DNA of 64,000 nt from Gemmatimonadaceae bacterium (lineage in GTDB: Bacteria > Gemmatimonadota > Gemmatimonadetes > Gemmatimonadales > Gemmatimonadaceae): the NCBI GenBank assembly GCA_036273715.1, contig DASUHB010000069.1:1-64000 (forward strand), written 5' to 3'. The position numbers were made by a program, and so were the translations under genes. A model generated the notes under the pieces. That model was not told where the DNA came from and searched no databases. It was given only the letters and a program-made list of their open reading frames with translations. How positions within the stretch are numbered: the stretch's first letter is position 1; each line of letters opens with the position of its first letter. Shown one piece after another: positions 62,219-64,000 of this stretch.

Positions 62219-62805
62219 GTCGACAGCGAATAGGAGAGAATACTCACCACGCCGAAGGCCTGGAAGATCAGGTCGCTTCGCTCGTGCGTCGCGATCAGGA
62301 TGTTGGCGATCGGGTTGAGCGCCACCTGGCTCCCCATGTCGATGATCATGCCGGCCGAAATCCAGAACCACGGCTGCCGCCAACCTGGCTCGGACGTTCG
62401 CGCTGATTTCGACACGAGCGTGAATGCCGCGACCGCCAGTACGAGCAGATAGCTCATCGGTCCCGCATACTGGCTCAGGCGGTCGAGTCGTTCAACGAAT
62501 AATTGCAGCACCAGCCACACCACGGCGTAGATCGGAATGACGAGCACGATGGCCCGACGCGCCATCTCGCTGTCCTGCCAGAGCGAAAACGCCCAGAGCA
62601 GGAGCGCGGCCTCGAACGGCATGGTGAGATGCAACAGCCAGTTGTTGTTGTGGTGCAGGTGGATCAGCAGCACTTGCGCGAGATCCTCGCAGAACCACAA
62701 GACGAACAGGGCGACCACCAGGCGTGATGGACGCGACAAGCTCCGTCCAACCATCACGCCCGCGACGACCGGCAGCAGCTCGGCGAGGATGGCCAGCTTG
62801 TCCAC
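62140..62805 (-). CDS. seven-helix integral membrane protein, probable sensor subunit
   Basis: A 221-aa membrane protein with seven predicted helices, from LAILAELLPVVAGVMVG to AFGVVSILSYSLSTWGIL. It has a short basic C-terminus and no enzymatic motif. HHNNN after helix 2 and aromatic residues in the loops are notable. It lies between a small soluble protein and a sensor kinase that lacks an input domain, so I infer a membrane-embedded sensory role. The start is ATG at 62805. The 3' end overlaps the kinase by about 79 nt. Confidence 0.8.
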   Translation of the reverse strand: MDKLAILAELLPVVAGVMVGRSLSRPSRLVVALFVLWFCEDLAQVLLIHLHHNNNWLLHLTMPFEAALLLWAFSLWQDSEMARRAIVLVIPIYAVVWLVLQLFVERLDRLSQYAGPMSYLLVLAVAAFTLVSKSARTSEPGWRQPWFWISAGMIIDMGSQVALNPIANILIATHERSDLIFQAFGVVSILSYSLSTWGILCERRHPSSGGSSSVPPWQLES

Positions 62806-62815
62806 CAGCCCCGCC

Positions 62816-63124
62816 TCAGCCGCCTAACGTCGTGCCGCTGCAGTTCGGCGGACACGGCAGGTGATTCTCGATGACCGGTCCGTCGAGCATGTCTACGTGC
62901 TCTCCGGTCACGCCGATGAAGACCAGCGTCGCCTTCCCGCTCGCGTCGCGACCGTGATAAAAGCGAAGGCCCGCGCATCCGGGCTGCGCCAGTATCTCGT
63001 CGAACGCCTCGCGAGCGAAATAGCCGCACCGCTCGCTGCCCGCCGGCGCCGTGCGGTGATGGTTCTGCACGAGCTGCTTCGCGACGTCGAGGGAAATGCC
63101 GTGGTCGTGCTTGCGCGGGGACAT
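62816..63124 (-). CDS. small soluble protein of unknown function, first gene of the signalling operon
   Basis: A 102-aa protein with no signal or membrane helix. It has an N-terminal helix (ISLDVAKQLVQNHHRT), then a conserved-looking core, AREAFDEILAQPGCAGLRFYHG, and VFIGVTGEHVDMLDG. A C-terminal CPPNC pair follows. I do not know a function. Located upstream of a seven-helix protein, kinase and NarL-type regulator, it could be a ligand-binding or accessory signalling subunit (inference). The ATG at 63124 has a GGAGGAG just upstream. Confidence 0.78.
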   Translation of the reverse strand: MSPRKHDHGISLDVAKQLVQNHHRTAPAGSERCGYFAREAFDEILAQPGCAGLRFYHGRDASGKATLVFIGVTGEHVDMLDGPVIENHLPCPPNCSGTTLGG

Positions 63125-63226
63125 AACTCCTCCTGCGAGGGAGACGGCCGATACGCGCCGCGTCGTGCGCTCGACCGGAATCGAAACGATGCACGAGTAC
63201 TCCTAACGACAAACAGCGATCGGAGC

Positions 63227-63246
63227 AACTAGGGTTTTCCCTAGTT
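63227..63246. promoter_or_regulatory. palindromic operator candidate in the divergent promoter region
   Basis: AACTAGGG-TTTT-CCCTAGTT is a perfect 8-bp inverted repeat with a 4-nt spacer. CTAG is a tetramer usually avoided in bacteria, which makes two copies conspicuous. A further GCTAGGC lies at about 63252. It sits in the 225-bp gap between the signalling operon (63124, minus) and the unknown gene (63350, plus), the expected place for the operon's own NarL-type regulator to bind. Confidence 0.6.
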
Positions 63247-63349
63247 CTTCGCGCTAGGCAATTTGGCAGCTTGCGCGCATCTCCCGGCCGTTGCTTCGTG
63301 TGGCCGCGCAGAACGGTGGCGACGACGCAGGAGCAACGGAGACGTCCCG

Positions 63350-63922
63350 ATGACCATGCTGGCAGAGCAGTTTCAGATCTCGAGCGCCCATCCCGTGGAC
63401 CCCGATGTGGTGAGTCCAACGCTGGGACACAGGCGCCAGAGCCCAACGACATCCATGTGGCCCGATCCTCGCGACGACCAGCGGCGTCCCGCGCTCACGC
63501 TCGATCACGAGGCGGCCGGCGCGGCCTCGCCGGCGCGGGCCCTGACCCAGTTCGACGTCGAGCTGCACGAGCTGACCGAGCCGCAGCGGCGCGTGTTGCG
63601 CCTGATGCTGACCGGCGCGCGGATCGCGCTGGTGGCGGGCGCCGCGGGCGAAGGACGGCGCGCCGTGTCCCGATGGTTAGGCGCCGAGCGCGTCTATCTC
63701 CCGGCGCTGCGGGCCATCCAGCGGGACATCGATCCGGCGTCGCGCGCCCGGCTGCACGGCTACGTGACGCGCGAGCTGGTGTGGGAGAACGACGAGTCGC
63801 TCGACGCCGAGGCCTGGGCGACGCTGGCCGTGATTCGCGCGTTAGGCCGACTGGATGCGGAAACGAATCTCCTCGAGCCATCCGTGTTGCGCGCCACGTT
63901 CTGGAGCACGACCAAACCGTAG
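63350..63922 (+). CDS. protein of unknown function
   Basis: A 190-aa soluble protein. Residues 1-70 are low complexity. A helical region follows (TEPQRRVLRLMLTGARIALV, about 80-105), then a small Gly-rich turn (AGAAGEGRRAVSRWLGAERV) that recalls an HTH, and WENDESLDAEAWATLAVIRAL. No family recognised. The ATG at 63350 has GGAG 8 nt upstream. It is divergent from the NarL-type signalling operon, with the palindromic operator candidate between them, so it may be under the same control. Confidence 0.65.
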   Translation: MTMLAEQFQISSAHPVDPDVVSPTLGHRRQSPTTSMWPDPRDDQRRPALTLDHEAAGAASPARALTQFDVELHELTEPQRRVLRLMLTGARIALVAGAAGEGRRAVSRWLGAERVYLPALRAIQRDIDPASRARLHGYVTRELVWENDESLDAEAWATLAVIRALGRLDAETNLLEPSVLRATFWSTTKP

Positions 63923-63932
63923 CGGCGCACCG

Positions 63933-63966
63933 CCGCGGCCCCAGCCGCTTCGGGAGGGGGCCGCGG
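63933..63966 (+). terminator. hairpin after the last gene
   Basis: CCGCGGCCCC-N14-GGGGCCGCGG is a perfect 10-bp stem starting about 11 bp past the stop at 63922. It is followed by GGTGTGTGT rather than a U-tract, so termination efficiency is uncertain. Confidence 0.55.
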
Positions 63967-64000
63967 GGTGTGTGTAGGACCCACGGGGCATGCGGCTCTC

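Noticed and set aside
63933-63966. Strong Rho-independent terminator
   Set aside because: The stem is perfect but no U-tract follows on the plus strand; kept only as a low-confidence hairpin.

Overview
The window is one stretch of a high-GC bacterial chromosome (about two-thirds GC by eye) that is almost fully coding on both strands. Several things suggest Gemmatimonadota or a close relative: a stand-alone alternative complex III operon, many TonB-like proteins, a peptidase/propeller/beta-barrel protein, frequent GTG and TTG starts, and 26-bp GCGGACAAC-type intergenic repeats. The phylum is inferred, since no rRNA or other marker gene is present. There is no integrase, transposase, phage module or CRISPR array.

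Layout. 1-304: tandem repeats. 305-3870: a Ton system (tonB-exbB-exbD-exbD, a terminator, then a second tonB). 4038-9216: two two-component systems, an OmpR-type pair and an NtrB/NtrC-type pair. 9421-14607: a small heat-shock protein, a peroxiredoxin, a divergent ANTAR regulator/HisKA_2 kinase pair, a CopC-CopD fusion, tRNA-Ala and a thioredoxin with a zinc ribbon. 14805-15045: a 114-bp perfectly centred palindrome and a textbook terminator. 15063-22780: actABCDEF, with a perfect TGTGA-N6-TCACA palindrome upstream of actA. 22838-35365: a catabolic-looking block (two amidohydrolases, a GSAM-like aminotransferase, trmJ, heparinase II/III-CBM9, a peptide/oligosaccharide-type ABC binding protein and two permeases, GH38 mannosidase). 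35446-39988: DUF488, DedA, superoxide dismutase, speA, pdxH. 39985-44333: a Sel1 protein with two degenerate kinase-N-lobe-like segments, a TPR protein and a small membrane protein. 44409-49320: a secreted peptidase/propeller/barrel protein and a DUF442 + CstB-like persulfide module. 49317-56921: an ABC-2 exporter, a soluble TonB-domain protein, a serine hydrolase, a CtpA-type protease and threonine synthase. 56922-59598: a structured leader, a class-III aminotransferase and a Gfo/Idh/MocA oxidoreductase. 59609-63922: a CPBP protease, a small membrane protein, a four-gene NarL-type signalling operon with a palindromic operator candidate, and one gene of unknown function.

The most striking signal is not a gene. 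The heptamer GCCTAAC/GTTAGGC (usually GCCTAACG) occurs about 77 times by eye, roughly ten times the expectation at this base composition. It occurs on both strands and in all three reading contexts (Leu-Gly as TTA-GGC, Pro-Asn as CCT-AAC, or supplying the stop codon), and also in a terminator loop. That points to selection on the DNA word itself, as for an uptake, recombination or chromosome-organisation signal.

Many genes are translationally coupled through 1-4 nt NTGA/TGATG overlaps. I used these overlaps and Shine-Dalgarno positions to choose starts downstream of the longest open frames.
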